Source: Gordonia hankookensis
GTDB lineage: Bacteria; Actinomycetota; Actinomycetes; Mycobacteriales; Mycobacteriaceae
Assembly (NCBI RefSeq): GCF_014673215.1
Contig: NZ_JACWMS010000002.1
Location: 372,001 to 436,000 of the forward strand
Direction of reading: 5' to 3'
Length of the DNA stretch: 64,000 bases
The notes under the pieces are model-generated. The model saw only the letters and a list, made by a program, of their open reading frames with translations. It ran no database searches and was not told where the DNA came from. Every line of letters begins with the position of its first letter. Position 1 is the first letter of the stretch. The translations under genes were made by a program, and so were the position numbers. Of the stretch, positions 63,362 through 64,000 are shown one piece after another.

Positions 63362-64000
63362 TCAGCGCGTGAATTCGCCGTTCGACGTCCCGTCGTCGTA
63401 GTACTCCACCGTCATCCGCGCGCTCGCTGCGCTCCCGGCGCCGCTCGAACTCGGCCCGCTCGCTGCGCTCCCGGCGCCGGCGAACGAGACCTTGGAGATC
63501 GATCCCGGCTCCGCGTTCTCGGTGCGCAGCGTGAACGTAAAGGTGTTGCCATCCCAGTGCGTCAGCTCATGGGTCGTCTTCCCGCCGGGGCCCAGGGCGA
63601 GGACGAGTTTGCCGTTCTGCTCGCGGACCACGGCGGGCCCGTACACATCGTTCTGATACGTGCCGGCATAGGTCGACAGCGGCTGCGCCGGTGCCGGGTT
63701 CGCCGGCGGCTGCTGTCCGACGAGGCTGCCGGAGGGCTTGTTCATCTCGGCGTAGGCGTGCGCGTACAGGGTGCGCCAGTCGTGGCGCACCTCGCCGAAC
63801 TGGACGATGTCGGCGAACTCACCGGTCAGCGCGTCCACCGCCCCGATGGGAGCGGCGTTGGACAAGGCGACGATCGCGACGTCGGCCGACGGCATGACCA
63901 GGAAGTTCGTTCCGGCCCCCATCGAGAAGGCCCCGGAGTGGCTGTATTGCGTGCGCGCGCCTTCGGTGACCGAGACGTTGAATCCGTAACCGTAATAGCC
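63362..64000 (-). CDS. Beta-lactamase-fold serine hydrolase with DUF3471-like C-terminus (5' end outside window)
   Basis: C-terminal 212 residues of a penicillin-binding-protein-like esterase. The visible part starts YGYGFNVSV, with HSGAFSMGAGTNF as the KTG-equivalent HxG motif, then VMPSADVAIVALSNA. A DUF3471-type beta domain follows (LSTYAGTYQNDVYGPAVVRE, THWDGNTFTFTL). Near the end the sequence GAGSAASGPSSSGAGSAASA interrupts this domain and is encoded by two copies of the 36-bp repeat. The catalytic SxxK lies outside the window. Confidence 0.85.
   Translation of the reverse strand, partial: GYYGYGFNVSVTEGARTQYSHSGAFSMGAGTNFLVMPSADVAIVALSNAAPIGAVDALTGEFADIVQFGEVRHDWRTLYAHAYAEMNKPSGSLVGQQPPANPAPAQPLSTYAGTYQNDVYGPAVVREQNGKLVLALGPGGKTTHELTHWDGNTFTFTLRTENAEPGSISKVSFAGAGSAASGPSSSGAGSAASARMTVEYYDDGTSNGEFTR
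63421..63478 (-). repeat. Two tandem units of the 36-bp repeat within the serine hydrolase gene
   Basis: The identical 22-nt core (first part CGCTCGCTGCGCTCCCGGCG) starts at 63421 and again at 63457, exactly 36 bp apart. On the coding strand it is read in the same frame as in recQ (GAGSAASG), the last codons of the complete unit giving SSS instead of NQH. Confidence 0.88.

Overview
The window is high-GC actinobacterial chromosome from a mycolic-acid-containing member of the Mycobacteriales, most like Gordonia. From memory, much of the gene content and order follows the M. tuberculosis stretch Rv0462-Rv0485: lpdC, ramB, icl1/aceA, fadB2, a TetR regulator, a DUF445 protein, an XRE regulator, hbhA, a DUF2516 protein, an LmeA-like protein, a nitrilase, a DUF2505 protein, murB, an L,D-transpeptidase, an SDR and a ROK regulator. 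Several blocks are inverted, interrupted or interleaved with other genes. The species assignment is an inference from protein families, not from a search.

Layout. 1-3.5 kb: the end of a RecQ-type helicase carrying a coding tandem repeat, a HIT protein, and a two-gene unit that looks like a type II restriction-modification system. 3.5-12 kb: DUF899 protein, a PhoP/PhoR-like two-component system, winged-helix protein, RidA, a small secreted protein, SDR, carboxylesterase and formylglycine-generating enzyme. 12-16.3 kb: tRNA-Thr back to back with a ThrE-type exporter, then a small protein and the trehalose genes otsA-otsB. 16.3-26 kb: zinc peptidase, transglutaminase, ROK regulator, SDR, L,D-transpeptidase, an XRE/methyltransferase/thioredoxin-reductase-like group, deoC and purU. 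26-38.7 kb: cell-envelope block (LmeA-like, nitrilase, DUF2505 pair, murB, hydrolase, MerR, DUF2516, hbhA, XRE, DUF445, TetR, SDR).

38.7-45.9 kb is the accessory part. A ppk2 gene with an apparent frameshift is followed by a long palindrome and then by an array on the minus strand of four degenerating cassettes. Each cassette holds a toxin-like C-terminus, a four-helix membrane protein and a small protein of a third family. One full-length toxin-like protein has an ESX-type helical N-terminus and a glycine-zipper C-terminus. A WXG100-like protein with a YxxxD signal is encoded divergently beside it. The toxin C-terminal subtype, the membrane-protein subtype and the third-protein subtype vary together between cassettes. 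This is what a type VII secreted toxin with cognate and orphan immunity genes would look like, and it is the best candidate here for an undescribed system.

45.9-64 kb: benE with an XRE-cupin regulator, a second hbhA, fadB2, aceA, a lipoprotein, ramB, two tandem secreted lipases, MaoC hydratase, CMD protein, methyltransferase, AlkA-like glycosylase, lpdC, TetR with an Old Yellow Enzyme, and the end of a beta-lactamase-fold hydrolase.

Two further signals stand out. A 36-bp (12-codon) repeat occurs inside three unrelated coding genes at opposite ends of the window. A triple operator-like motif with identical 10/11-bp spacing lies upstream of both hbhA loci.
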